DNA of 64,000 nt from positions 620,001-684,000 of the forward strand of contig NZ_VSSO01000001.1 of the NCBI RefSeq assembly GCF_008312885.1, in the 5' to 3' direction. Positions 18,001 to 25,807 of the stretch are shown here, one piece after another. The position numbers and the translations under genes are program-made. Every line of letters begins with the position of its first letter. The stretch's first letter is position 1. Source of the DNA: Lolliginicoccus suaedae. GTDB lineage: Bacteria > Actinomycetota > Actinomycetes > Mycobacteriales > Mycobacteriaceae. The notes below the pieces were generated by a model that saw only the letters and a program-made list of their open reading frames with translations, searched no databases and was not told the origin of the DNA.

Positions 18001-18495
18001 CGGGCGCTCGACCGCACCGGGCTGCTCGCCGAGCGCAACCTGCTGCGCTACCGGCCCACCGCGGTCACCGTTCGCTACGAGGACCCCACCTCCGGGCATG
18101 GCATCGCTGAGCTCGCCCGAGTCATTGCCGCTGGGCTGCGCGCCGAAGCGCCCTTCGCCATCAGCACCGCCGCCCCGCTCCCGCTCGAGATGCTCGACGT
18201 GCTCGGCTCGCTCGGCATACCCGTCCACACCGAGGACCAGCACGCGTGGGCCCGCCATGCCGCCAGCCTCGCCCAGCGCTCCGGTCCCAGCTCGTCTGGC
18301 CGGATCCGGCTCATCGCCAGCAGCGCGTCCCCCACCTACGACGCCACCGGCGGCAAGCCCGACATCGCGATCTACCACAACCCCGTGGTCTCCGCCGGGC
18401 GCATCGAGCTGCTGCCGTTCCTGCGCGAGCAAGCTATCTCTCTCACCGCGCACCGCTACGGCACGCCCAGCCGCATCGCCGACGCGGTCGGGTAG
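15016..18495 (+). CDS. putA: Bifunctional proline dehydrogenase / 1-pyrroline-5-carboxylate dehydrogenase (PutA)
   Basis: 1159 residues. The PRODH domain covers about 120-450, with SIKVSSTVAPHN, DMEEYKDLDLT and the substrate-binding YLIRRLEEGASRENF. The P5C (glutamate-semialdehyde) dehydrogenase domain covers about 490-940, with PPWNFPVAIPTGS, catalytic Glu718 (AETSGKN) and nucleophile Cys752 (GHAGQKCSAA). A further C-terminal stretch of about 210 residues is present. No N-terminal ribbon-helix-helix exists, so it is not an autoregulator, which fits the divergent LysR gene. It oxidises proline to glutamate, passing electrons to FAD/quinone and NAD+. ATG 15016 has GAGGAG upstream; an earlier in-frame ATG (14932) lies in the promoter region. 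Confidence 0.95.
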   Translation: MSTPTDHITPTVEPADLADDAIALVRHWLVEGARYPVDPAARKLAGVLDDPNGLEFTVGFVDGVIRPEDVRVAARNLKAIAPRVPRFLPWPMRLAVRLGAVLAMIAPQLVIPIARRVLRHMVGHLIVDARDARLGSTLARIKQDDTRLNVNLLGEAILGDKEATRRFEGTRRLLARDDIDYVSIKVSSTVAPHNHWAFDETVAHVVDTLEPLYRQARADGKFLNLDMEEYKDLDLTIAVFTTLLDRPGLTDLEAGIVLQAYLPDALAAMMRLQEWSTARVDRGGARIKVRVVKGANLPMETIDADLHGWPLATWPTKQDTDTSYKAVLDYALRPEHTRSVRIGVAGHNLFDIALAWLLAKGRGVTEAVEFEMLLGMATGQAAAVRNDVGSLLLYTPVVHPKEFDVAISYLIRRLEEGASRENFMSAVFELDHNEELFEREKNRFLASLHALGTARHHGVPAPNRDQDRRQPPTPAPRDHFTNTPDTDPDLPGNRAWGRAIARRMRSSSLGTRTAENNWITDATSLDRLVTDAVHAAPGWQKLGAAGRADILHRAGEALAAHRADLLEVMGSECGKTLDQGDPEVSEAIDFAHFYAERGRELELIDGATHQPCNLTVVTPPWNFPVAIPTGSTISALAAGSSVIIKPAPQAARCAAVMVEALWEAGVPRDVLHYVQLDEQQLGSELIAHPAVDRLVLTGSYDTAALFRSFRNNLPLLAETSGKNAMIVTPSADYDLAARDVAQSAFGHAGQKCSAASLVILVGSVATSKRFRNQLLDAVRSLTVGYPSDLRTQMGPIIEPAAGKLLDGLTNIGPGETWLLEPTALDDTGQLWSPGIRTGVKPGSEYHLTEYFGPILGIMTAATLDDAIRIANAVDYGLTSGLHSLDASEIEYWTDHIHAGNLYINRGITGAIVQRQPFGGWKKSAIGPGTKAGGPNYLIGLSNFTDAPVAHHHSAPLSRPVAQLLDALRGILDAADHQWLHAAAGSDAHAWDIEFGRALDRTGLLAERNLLRYRPTAVTVRYEDPTSGHGIAELARVIAAGLRAEAPFAISTAAPLPLEMLDVLGSLGIPVHTEDQHAWARHAASLAQRSGPSSSGRIRLIASSASPTYDATGGKPDIAIYHNPVVSAGRIELLPFLREQAISLTAHRYGTPSRIADAVG

Positions 18496-18528
18496 CGGGA
18501 GGCTGGTGTCGGTTGGCTGCTCTTCAGC

Positions 18529-18569
18529 AGTGGAACTTTTTTCGCCCTGGAGCGGGAAAAGTTTCCACT
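18529..18569. repeat. Palindromic repeat family B, copy 1 (imperfect)
   Basis: Left arm AGTGGAACTTTTTTCGC (18529-18545) and right arm GCGGGAAAAGTTTCCACT (18552-18569) pair with a few mismatches. The right arm is identical over 17 bases to that of the perfect copy at 25707-25747. It lies just after putA and may serve as its terminator. Confidence 0.7.
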
Positions 18570-18670
18570 ACCGAGCGGGCCGGGAGGCGAGGCCGCCGGG
18601 GTGAGGCCGCTGGCACGCGGCGGCGGGCTGCTCGCGGAGACTGGCCCTATTGACGGCTCAAGCAACCCCC

Positions 18671-18703
18671 GATAATGTCCATTACTGAATAATGGAGATT
18701 ATC
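18671..18703. promoter_or_regulatory. Large palindromic operator before the amidohydrolase operon
   Basis: A 33-bp near-perfect palindrome. The inner arms are TCCATTA and TAATGGA around CTGAA (18678-18696). The outer arms are GATAAT (18671-18676) and ATTATC (18698-18703), and only one base pair is mismatched. It ends 19 bases before the first gene of an operon that encodes a TetR regulator, which is the likely binder. Confidence 0.65.
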
Positions 18704-18722
18704 GAGATGGGGTGACAACGTC

Positions 18723-20495
18723 ATGGATGGTTTCGATCTGGTGATCCGGGGCGGATACTTCTTCGACGGAACCGGTGCCCGACCGGCGATCCGCGACGTA
18801 GGAGTACGCGCCGGACGGGTGGCGGCGATCAGCGCTGAACCCTTGGCGACGGAGGGAGCGGTGGTCGTCGACGCCGAGGGCCTATGGGTCATGCCCGGCC
18901 TGATCGACGTCCACACGCACTACGACGCCGAGGTGCTGGTTGCCCCCGGGCTCTCGGAATCGGTGCGCCACGGCGTCACGACCGTGGTCCTCGGGAACTG
19001 CTCCCTCTCCACTGTGTACGCCTCCCCCGACGACTGCGCGGACCTGTTCTCACGCGTCGAGGCCCTGCCGTGGGACGCTGTCCACTCGGCGGTCAAGGAG
19101 AACCAGACCTGGGCAGATCCCCACGGCTATGTGGAGGCACTGGAGTCTCGTCCGCTGGGACCCAACGTCGCGGCGTTCATCGGCCACTCCGACATCCGCG
19201 CGGCGGTCATGGGCCTGGAGCGGGCCACCGATCCAGGCGAGCGCCCGACTCCCGCGGAGCTGGACCGGATGCGCTCGATGCTGGCCGATGCGCTCGACGC
19301 CGGGTTCGTGGGAATGTCGACCCTGAGAAGCTCGTTCTCCAAGCTGGACGGCGCCCGCTACCCATCGCGCCAGCTTCCCTCCACCTACGCGACCTGGCGA
19401 GAGTACCGCGCGCTGAACCGCGTTCTCCGAGATCGCGGGGGCGTGCACCAGTGCACGCCCAACGCTGCCCGCAAAGCCGAGATCGGAAAGTTCTTCGCCC
19501 AGAGCGCTGGTCGGGGAAGGGCGCCGTTGAAGACCACGATGCTCACCGCGGCAGATCTTAAGGCAGACCCGAAGCTGATCTGGTTGGTGACCAAGGCGAC
19601 GGCACTGCTGAACCGGGCTATGGCCTCGGACTTGCGCTGGCAGCACCTGCCGGTGCCGTTCGAGGTGTATGCCGATGGCATCGACCTGGTGGTCTTCGAG
19701 GAGTTCGGCTCCGGCGCCGCGGCTCTCAACGTGCGCGACGTGGTCGAGCGCGGCAAGCTCGTGGACTCCGAGGCCTACCGCCGCCAGTTCCGCAAGGACA
19801 TCGAGCGCAGGTTCGGGCCGAAGCTGTGGCACCGCGACCTGTTCGACGCCGACATCGTCAGCTGCCCGGACGCCGAGGTGATCGGCAAGTCGTTCGGTCG
19901 CGTCGCCCAGGAGCGGGGCATTCATCCCGCTGACGCCTTCATCGACCTCGTGGTCGCCCATGGCGCTGCCTTGCGCTGGCGCACGACGATCGCGAATCAC
20001 CGTCCCGACGTGCTCGACACGATCGCGGGCAACCCTCAGATCCAGATGGGTTTCGCCGACTCCGGCGCCCACCTGCGCAACATGGCGTTCTACAACGCCG
20101 GCCTCCGGTTGCTGAAGCGGGTCAAGGAGTCTGCCGAGAACGGCCACGAGTTCCTCAGCCTCGAGCGCGCCGTCCACCGTCTCACCGGCGAACTCGGCGA
20201 CTGGTACGGCCTGGACGCCGGCACCCTCCGCCTGGGGGACCGCGCCGACATCGCCGTCATCGACCCCGCGGGGCTCTCGCAAGCCTCGGCCGACTACGCC
20301 GAGGCCATCCTCGACGGGCTCGGGGGCGTCTCCCGAATGGTCAACCGCAACGACGACGCAGTGGCCGCGACCATCGTGAGCGGTCATCTCGCCTACCGCT
20401 ACGGAACCTTTGCCGAGGGGTTCGGCACGACGCGAGGATCCGGGTCCTTCCTGCGGGCAGGACTCGCACAGTCGGCCGCCGGAGCGCCATCATGA
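18723..20495 (+). CDS. N-acyl-D-amino-acid deacylase family amidohydrolase
   Basis: 590 residues. The N-terminal beta-sandwich DLVIRGGYFFDGTGARP precedes a metal-dependent TIM barrel with IDVHTHYDAE (His64, His66). VVLGNCSLS follows, whose Cys93 matches the metal-bridging cysteine of D-aminoacylases. GHSDIR and a late FADSGAHLRNM supply His and catalytic Asp. The C-terminus returns to the sandwich (LGDRADIAVIDPAGL). The family removes acyl groups from N-acyl-D-amino acids or related amides. Its operon partners, a TetR regulator and an alpha/beta hydrolase, suggest catabolism of an ester/amide compound that is not identifiable. Stop overlaps the TetR start (ATGA). Confidence 0.85.
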   Translation: MDGFDLVIRGGYFFDGTGARPAIRDVGVRAGRVAAISAEPLATEGAVVVDAEGLWVMPGLIDVHTHYDAEVLVAPGLSESVRHGVTTVVLGNCSLSTVYASPDDCADLFSRVEALPWDAVHSAVKENQTWADPHGYVEALESRPLGPNVAAFIGHSDIRAAVMGLERATDPGERPTPAELDRMRSMLADALDAGFVGMSTLRSSFSKLDGARYPSRQLPSTYATWREYRALNRVLRDRGGVHQCTPNAARKAEIGKFFAQSAGRGRAPLKTTMLTAADLKADPKLIWLVTKATALLNRAMASDLRWQHLPVPFEVYADGIDLVVFEEFGSGAAALNVRDVVERGKLVDSEAYRRQFRKDIERRFGPKLWHRDLFDADIVSCPDAEVIGKSFGRVAQERGIHPADAFIDLVVAHGAALRWRTTIANHRPDVLDTIAGNPQIQMGFADSGAHLRNMAFYNAGLRLLKRVKESAENGHEFLSLERAVHRLTGELGDWYGLDAGTLRLGDRADIAVIDPAGLSQASADYAEAILDGLGGVSRMVNRNDDAVAATIVSGHLAYRYGTFAEGFGTTRGSGSFLRAGLAQSAAGAPS

Positions 20496-21124
20496 AGCCA
20501 TCCCCGGCCCCCATCAACCGCAGGACGCCCCGCGCCGAGGTCCGCGACCGGCTCCTGCGCGCAGCCTCCACGGTGTTCGCCGAGCGCGGCTTCGCCGGAG
20601 CGACCATGCAACAGGTCGCGGCCACCGCCGGGTTCACCACCGGTGCCCTCTACTCCAACTTCGCGAGCAAGGACGATCTGTTCTTCGAGCTCTTCGACCG
20701 GCAGATAACGGGCCGCATCGCAGAAGTAAGACAAATCCTCGGCCAGGCCGACCTCACCGTCGTCAACGAGACGACCGCGCTCGAAGCCGGTCAGCGCCTG
20801 ACCGCCGCGATGCAGCAGAGCCGCGAATGGCAGCTGCTGTTCACCGAGTTCTGGCTGCGTGCCGCCCGCGACAACGAGCTACGCGAGCGATGGGCCAACA
20901 AGCGCCGCGACTACCACCAGCAACTGACCGCGTTGGCCGAGGACGCGCTCAGCAGCTGGGGCTCAGGCTCAGCCGTCTCCGCGCGCACTCTCATGCTCAC
21001 CATGCTGGCGCTGAACAACGGCCTCGCCATCGAGGAGCTCGCCGATTCGGGCAGCGTTCCGGCCGACACGATCGGGACTGTCCTGGTCCGCCTGCTGGGT
21101 CTCCAGTCCCAGACCACGGGGTGA
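20492..21124 (+). CDS. TetR/AcrR family transcriptional regulator
   Basis: 210 residues. The N-terminal TetR helix-turn-helix covers about 14-60: LLRAASTVFAERGFAGAT, then QVAATAGFTTGALYSNFASKDDLF. The C-terminal ligand domain is helical and unclassified. It overlaps the amidohydrolase gene by four bases, so it is co-translated with it. The palindrome at 18671-18703 upstream of the operon is the obvious candidate operator, giving negative autoregulation relieved by the substrate (inferred). Confidence 0.88.
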   Translation: MKPSPAPINRRTPRAEVRDRLLRAASTVFAERGFAGATMQQVAATAGFTTGALYSNFASKDDLFFELFDRQITGRIAEVRQILGQADLTVVNETTALEAGQRLTAAMQQSREWQLLFTEFWLRAARDNELRERWANKRRDYHQQLTALAEDALSSWGSGSAVSARTLMLTMLALNNGLAIEELADSGSVPADTIGTVLVRLLGLQSQTTG

Positions 21125-21201
21125 CGAACCTGCAAGGCTGGGGCGCCGCCGACGACCAGGTCCACCCCCGCATCACCAAGATGCCGAACGAGGAGAAGCA
21201 C

Positions 21202-22113
21202 GTGACCACCAAGAACAGATCGTCGCCCAAGCGGTGGCGCGCCGACAGCCTGACCGGTCGCACCAGCGCCGAGCCGGCAACAGGCGGCGCAGGAAAGGTC
21301 CTGTCCGTCGATGGCATCGACCTGCACGTCCGAGCGGATGGCCCGGTCGACGGTCCCGCGCTCCTGATGCTGCACGGCTTCGGCGCCTCCTCGGCCTGGT
21401 TCGACCACGTCGTTGCCCGCCTGCCGGAATGCCGCATCATCCGGGTCGACCTACTCGGGCACGGCGGGTCCGCACGACCTACGTCCGGCTACGACCCCGG
21501 CAGCCAAGGCCGGCTCTATGCGCGCCTGCTCTCCGAGCTGGACCTGAACGACGTCACGGTTGTCGGCCACTCGATGGGCAGCATCTTTGGCGTGGCCACC
21601 GCCGAGCACAGCACCCGCATCGCCCGGCTCGTGCTGATGGGCGAAGGGCCCGACACGAGCACGGGAACGCTGCCCTCAGGCGAGTGGGTCATCCACCTGC
21701 CATGGATCGGGCCCATGGTGCAGAAACTTGGTCCCGCGTTCGTCACCAGCCGCGTGGTGCGGCGAGCATTCGCGCCAGGCTTCGACATGGCCACAGCATT
21801 TGCCAACCCCAGCCAGGGCCTCCACGACGCACGCAGCCTCAACCACCCCGCCTTCACCCAATCCATGAGGCAGCGCCAGGCGTGGACCAGCAGCCGGGGC
21901 CTGGACGGACGGCTGGACAACCTCGCATTGCCGGCGCTCGTGATCTTCGGCCGGGAGGACCGCTTCTACAACGTCGATGCCTCGCTGGCGCGCTACCGGG
22001 AAGTGCCAACGATCACGACCACCGTTCTCGAGCACGTGGGGCACTCACCGATGATCGAGGCGCCCGACCGTGTCGCTGATCTGATCCGCGAGTTCGCCTC
22101 TCCCGACGAGTAG
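21202..22113 (+). CDS. Alpha/beta hydrolase
   Basis: 303 residues. Oxyanion motif LLMLHGFGASSAWFDHV at about 50, nucleophile elbow VVGHSMGS (Ser) at about 117-124, acid Asp in VIFGREDRFYNVD, and His in EHVGHSPMIEAPD near the C-terminus: a full catalytic triad. The fold and length match C-C hydrolases, haloperoxidases and esterases. There is no signal peptide. GTG 21202 is preferred because AGGAG lies six bases upstream; ATG 21181 is in frame. It is the third gene of the amidohydrolase operon, 77 bases after the TetR stop. Substrate unknown. Confidence 0.85.
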   Translation: MTTKNRSSPKRWRADSLTGRTSAEPATGGAGKVLSVDGIDLHVRADGPVDGPALLMLHGFGASSAWFDHVVARLPECRIIRVDLLGHGGSARPTSGYDPGSQGRLYARLLSELDLNDVTVVGHSMGSIFGVATAEHSTRIARLVLMGEGPDTSTGTLPSGEWVIHLPWIGPMVQKLGPAFVTSRVVRRAFAPGFDMATAFANPSQGLHDARSLNHPAFTQSMRQRQAWTSSRGLDGRLDNLALPALVIFGREDRFYNVDASLARYREVPTITTTVLEHVGHSPMIEAPDRVADLIREFASPDE

Positions 22114-22223
22114 CAGCCGGGAACTCCATCGGTGGCCTCGGACGCGCGGCCCCGCCCTGGCGCGCTCGGCGCTGAGCGCCTCAGCCTGCCCGCACCCGCG
22201 GCCTGGCCCCGGCAAGAACAGCG

Positions 22224-22249
22224 GGGGGCACGGCGCCTGCCGTGCCCCC
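22224..22249. terminator. Bidirectional hairpin terminator
   Basis: 11-bp arms GGGGGCACGGC and GCCGTGCCCCC with a four-base loop, placed between the convergent ends of the alpha/beta hydrolase gene (22113) and the uncharacterised 664-residue gene (22270). Confidence 0.75.
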
Positions 22250-22269
22250 GCTCCTCGTGACGCGAGGAA

Positions 22270-24264
22270 TCAGACCCGGCTCGCCGCCCAGCTGCCGATG
22301 GCCATCGCGCGCACCGCGACGATCTCCTCCTCGGGCACGGGAAGCGTGCCCAAGGATCCAGCGGGATCATCGTGGAAGATGTAGAGCCGGGAGATCATCT
22401 CGCGGAACGGCAGGGATGCCTCGCCATATCGCTCGCCGTGGCCGCTGGTGGAGACCACTACCCCGTTGCCCCAGTTCTGGCCGCTGTCGTTGTTGGGGTT
22501 GTAGAAGTAGACGCGCATCTCGCCGTCCTGGTCGAGGGCGACCCGGATGATGGTGATGGCGTGCCAGCCGATGAAGGTGGCGGTGGAGTCGGTGACGGCG
22601 AGTCCTGCCGGCTGCGGATGGATGAGCGGCTGGTTGCCGTTGTACACCGGGTGGCAGGATGCGTAGAAGGCGCGGATGTAGTCGTCGAAATCGCGGAGCT
22701 TGCCGGTGGCGATGTCGACGGCGATGCGGAACTCCCGGCCGACCCACCAGCCGTGGAACTCGGGGTTGATCCAGCGGTGCGGATCCTCTCCCCGCTCGGC
22801 GCACATGCGGCCCATCTCGTTGTAGACGCGGTCGAGGTGGGGCACGAGCACGGTGGAGACGGGGTCGGTGTCGAGGATCGCGGCGGTGGCGAGCCCGCGG
22901 GGCAGCTCGTCGGACCGGATGGGAGTGCCCTCGAAGTGCATGAGCACGGAGTCGAGCCTGGTTGCCTGGTACAGCACGTTCAGCAGGTAAGCGGGCTCGC
23001 TGTAGGACCACATCGACAGGGCCCGGGCCGACTGGCAGGTGGGGTTGTTGCCCTGGCCGATGCCGAGCGGCTGGCCGAGCGCAAGGATCGTCCCGGCGAG
23101 CAGGAAGACCCGTGGAGGATGCGCGTCGCCGAACGTCGAGACGATGGATTCCGCAGCACGCTCGCAGGGTTGCAGCGCGATCTGCCGCCACAGGCCGGGC
23201 GCGATGGGTGGCGAATAGAGAATGCCGCGCTCGAGCAGGTTGACAAGGCCATAGAGCGCTTGGGCGGTACCTGGGTGAATCCCTTCCCGGATGAGCGCGT
23301 GCACGAGATCGGTGTAGCACTGCAGCACATCCTGGCCCGTGATGCTGAGGCCGAGCGCGGACGAGAGAAGCGTGCCGTAGCCGTTGTCGAGCAACCACCG
23401 CACGAGGGTGACGTGGTAGTCGGAGACGAGCCCGGTGTCGAGCATGGCGCGCGCCATGCCGGTGGCTTCCTGCTGCAGCCCCGCCTGGTCGATGGAGTCG
23501 AGGCGTTCGCGGTAGGTGTCGAGGCCGGGGTCGTCGCGGCATGCCTGGGTGGGGCCGAACAGGGCGCTGATGAGCCGATCAGCACCGAGCCTGGCCTCAC
23601 CGACACCGCTGTTGCTGCTGGCGAGGGTGATGGCGATCTGCGTGATCATTGCCTTCACGTGGCCGACCTGGATGGGTCGCTGCGCGAGGATGCGCCAGAT
23701 CTCGTCGATGAGGCTGGTGAGGATGTCGTCGAACCCGATATGGGCGACGAGGAACTGGAATAGCTCGGTGACAGCGCCGTCGAGAGGACGGGCCTGCACG
23801 CGCGCGGCCTCGCTGATGTCCCCGAACAGCCGCTCGAGGTTCATCGCGAGGACCTGGGTGAGGAAGTGCCGTGCCTGATCGGGCGGCAGGTCGGGATGAT
23901 GCGCGTGACCGGTGGCGACGGCGAGCAGGCGCAGCTCGCTGAGGCATTCGAGCGTCACCGTGCGCGGGTAGCCGTCCCGGAAGCTTGGGCCGACCAGGCT
24001 GGGGAGCAGCGCGCTGGGATGGTCCCAGTCGGTTCCGGCGAACAGTCCTGCTTGATCGAGGCGGGTGACCCGCTCGTACAGCGCCTCGATGCCACCGGAC
24101 CGCACGAGGATGCGCTTGGCGGTATCGAGCACGGCGGACTGCGATGATTCCTTGCCGAACCGTCCTGCCCGCTCCAGGCGCGCAGCCGCGTCGTCAAGCT
24201 TGCCGCACAGGCCGGGAAGGGCAGGATCGGTAGCGGTGGTGGTGCTCACCAGCGGCACCCCCAC
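22270..24264 (-). CDS. Uncharacterised 664-aa protein with papain/transglutaminase-like Cys-His-Asn signature, partner of ATP-grasp
   Basis: Family not recognised by name. The first ~370 residues are mainly helical. The C-terminal part has GQGNNPTCQSARALSMWS (Cys410 at the head of a helix), FIGWHAITIIRVALDQDGEM (His568 at the start of a strand) and VYFYNPNND (Asn589/Asn591). This is the order and spacing of the nucleophile Cys, His and Asn/Asp in papain-fold peptidases and transglutaminase-like enzymes. No signal peptide or membrane segment, so cytoplasmic. It follows the ATP-grasp gene by 12 bases, hence the same operon. Pairs of ATP-grasp ligases with papain-like proteins are known in peptide-tagging and secondary metabolite contexts. 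Here the activity (peptidase, transferase or amidase) is inference. GTG 24264 is the likely start; other GTGs follow closely. Confidence 0.6.
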   Translation of the reverse strand: MGVPLVSTTTATDPALPGLCGKLDDAAARLERAGRFGKESSQSAVLDTAKRILVRSGGIEALYERVTRLDQAGLFAGTDWDHPSALLPSLVGPSFRDGYPRTVTLECLSELRLLAVATGHAHHPDLPPDQARHFLTQVLAMNLERLFGDISEAARVQARPLDGAVTELFQFLVAHIGFDDILTSLIDEIWRILAQRPIQVGHVKAMITQIAITLASSNSGVGEARLGADRLISALFGPTQACRDDPGLDTYRERLDSIDQAGLQQEATGMARAMLDTGLVSDYHVTLVRWLLDNGYGTLLSSALGLSITGQDVLQCYTDLVHALIREGIHPGTAQALYGLVNLLERGILYSPPIAPGLWRQIALQPCERAAESIVSTFGDAHPPRVFLLAGTILALGQPLGIGQGNNPTCQSARALSMWSYSEPAYLLNVLYQATRLDSVLMHFEGTPIRSDELPRGLATAAILDTDPVSTVLVPHLDRVYNEMGRMCAERGEDPHRWINPEFHGWWVGREFRIAVDIATGKLRDFDDYIRAFYASCHPVYNGNQPLIHPQPAGLAVTDSTATFIGWHAITIIRVALDQDGEMRVYFYNPNNDSGQNWGNGVVVSTSGHGERYGEASLPFREMISRLYIFHDDPAGSLGTLPVPEEEIVAVRAMAIGSWAASRV

Positions 24265-24276
24265 CGGCTATGGCTG

Positions 24277-25500
24277 TCACACATAGAAATCGAGTTCCTC
24301 CTGCTTGGTGAGCAGCTCGCGCATCTCCGTGGGGTCTTCCCCGAAGAAGTACACCAGGCCCCAGTGCGTGCCGAATGCTGACCGCTTGGTCACCTTGTTC
24401 TCCCGGGGCGCCACGAGCTCGTGGAAATCAAAGTACTCGTGGTTCTCCGTCTCCTCGGGGATCTCGAGGTCGCTGACCACGCGACGACGCGGATACACCC
24501 CGAAGCAGCCTGCATGCCCCTTGGCATCCACCACTGGCTGCGGGAAGAACGCCTCGATCTCCTCCTCGGTGGTCTTGGGGTCGAACATCAGCACGAGCGC
24601 CTGGTAGGCGTTGAAGCCGTAGCTGCGCTCGAGAAGCTCGAAGACCTTGAAGCCGGGCGGCCGGTAGGCGACCTCGCCGAAGTACATCTTGCCGTCGCTG
24701 GTGACGAAGTACTCGGGGTGGATGAATCCGAAGTCGATGTCGAAGGTCTCGATGAGCTTCTCGATCTCCTCGGTGATGCGGGGCCGCCATTTCTCGAGCT
24801 CCGGGCTCGCGGGCACGAACACCGAGTAGCCCAGCTTGACGTACTCCGAGATGTTGAGGAAGCGGATCTTGCGGTCCTGCACCCACGCCTCGACCGCGAA
24901 CTCCCAGCCATCGAGGTGGCTCTCGAGGAGTGCGGGAAACTCGTCGTCATTGATCCCGGCGACGTCCTCGACGGTACGGACCACGCGGTGACCGAGGCAG
25001 CCGGCCTTGTCGAATGCCTTGAGGTGGATGGGATCGTTCGGGTCGCCATCGAGCTTGAGCAGCGTCTGGTTGACACGCTTGAGGAAGCGCACCACATCGT
25101 CGCGGTCATGTGCCTCTTCGAAGATGCCCACCCGGATGCCGCCGAGCTGCGCGCGCCGCTTCATCAGGGCCTTGTCGCGGAACAGCATCGCCTGGCCGTG
25201 CAGCCGCGGGTTGCCCTGCAGGACGGCGTTGATCGCGCCCGCCCACTCGACGGTCTCCTCGAATAGCGGGATCGCGACATCGACGCCCATCTCCTTGAGC
25301 GTCTGCGCGATCTCCATGGACCGGTCGTTCAAGCGCTCGAAGTTCCACGGCACGAACGGGATATCGTTCTGCCGCGCGTAATCCTCGGCCCACTCCGGGG
25401 CTACTACAACGTAGCGACGATCAAATCGATCAAGGGCGTCGATCGCATTGAGCGTCCACCCCAGGATCGCCACATAACCCTTGTTCGGGTCCTTCTCCAT
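24277..25500 (-). CDS. ATP-grasp domain ligase
   Basis: 407 residues. N-terminal pre-ATP-grasp domain: KGYVAILGWTLNAIDALDR. The ATP-grasp core carries an ATP-contacting lysine region (IHLKAFDKAGCLGHR), a hinge (FAVEAWVQDRKI) and the Mg-binding loop YFGEVAYRPPG (Glu276, Arg280), equivalent to the EINxRPPG of carboxylate-amine ligases. It should join a carboxylate to an amine through an acyl-phosphate in the cytoplasm. It heads a two-gene operon with the Cys-His-Asn protein. ATG 25500 has GGGAG eight bases upstream; an ATG at 25530 is in frame. Substrates unknown. Confidence 0.8.
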   Translation of the reverse strand: MEKDPNKGYVAILGWTLNAIDALDRFDRRYVVVAPEWAEDYARQNDIPFVPWNFERLNDRSMEIAQTLKEMGVDVAIPLFEETVEWAGAINAVLQGNPRLHGQAMLFRDKALMKRRAQLGGIRVGIFEEAHDRDDVVRFLKRVNQTLLKLDGDPNDPIHLKAFDKAGCLGHRVVRTVEDVAGINDDEFPALLESHLDGWEFAVEAWVQDRKIRFLNISEYVKLGYSVFVPASPELEKWRPRITEEIEKLIETFDIDFGFIHPEYFVTSDGKMYFGEVAYRPPGFKVFELLERSYGFNAYQALVLMFDPKTTEEEIEAFFPQPVVDAKGHAGCFGVYPRRRVVSDLEIPEETENHEYFDFHELVAPRENKVTKRSAFGTHWGLVYFFGEDPTEMRELLTKQEELDFYV

Positions 25501-25807
25501 GAAAATATCTCCCAGCTCCGTGGCTCGCATGGTTGATCCAGCAGGGCCTTCGGGGCCACCGCTCGCGAGGCCCATCCTGCCCGCGCCGCGCCACGGACCA
25601 GACGGGAAGGAACAAGCCTCCCGCGATTCCCACCCTGCCACTGATCTGTGAAGCGCGCCACCAAAACCGGGCACCGGGGTGCGCGCGCCGACGGGGCATC
25701 GCTGTCAGTGGAAACTTTTCCCGCTCGGGCCGGGAAAAGTTTCCACTCGCGCCACGCGGCACGGCGATGGCTGGCTTCCCCGCCGCCGCACCGGCACGAT
25801 GGTGGCC
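25501..25807. other. Intergenic region between divergent ATP-grasp and RqlH genes
   Basis: 307 bases without a convincing gene. Besides the family B palindrome at 25707-25747 and the ribosome site of the ATP-grasp gene, nothing else was recognised. Confidence 0.6.
25707..25747. repeat. Palindromic repeat family B, copy 2 (perfect)
   Basis: 17-bp perfect arms AGTGGAAACTTTTCCCG (25707-25723) and CGGGAAAAGTTTCCACT (25731-25747) with a seven-base loop. Related copy at 18529-18569. Confidence 0.8.

Noticed and set aside
14866-18453. A very long open frame (about 1195 codons) antisense to putA
   Set aside because: It is a by-product of high G+C third positions. The translation is Gly/Val/Glu-rich low complexity with no motifs, while putA on the other strand has all catalytic residues.
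18721-22113. Amidohydrolase-TetR-hydrolase operon as a quorum-quenching lactonase system
   Set aside because: The motifs fit D-aminoacylase-type amidohydrolase and a generic alpha/beta hydrolase; nothing specific to acyl-homoserine lactones can be read.
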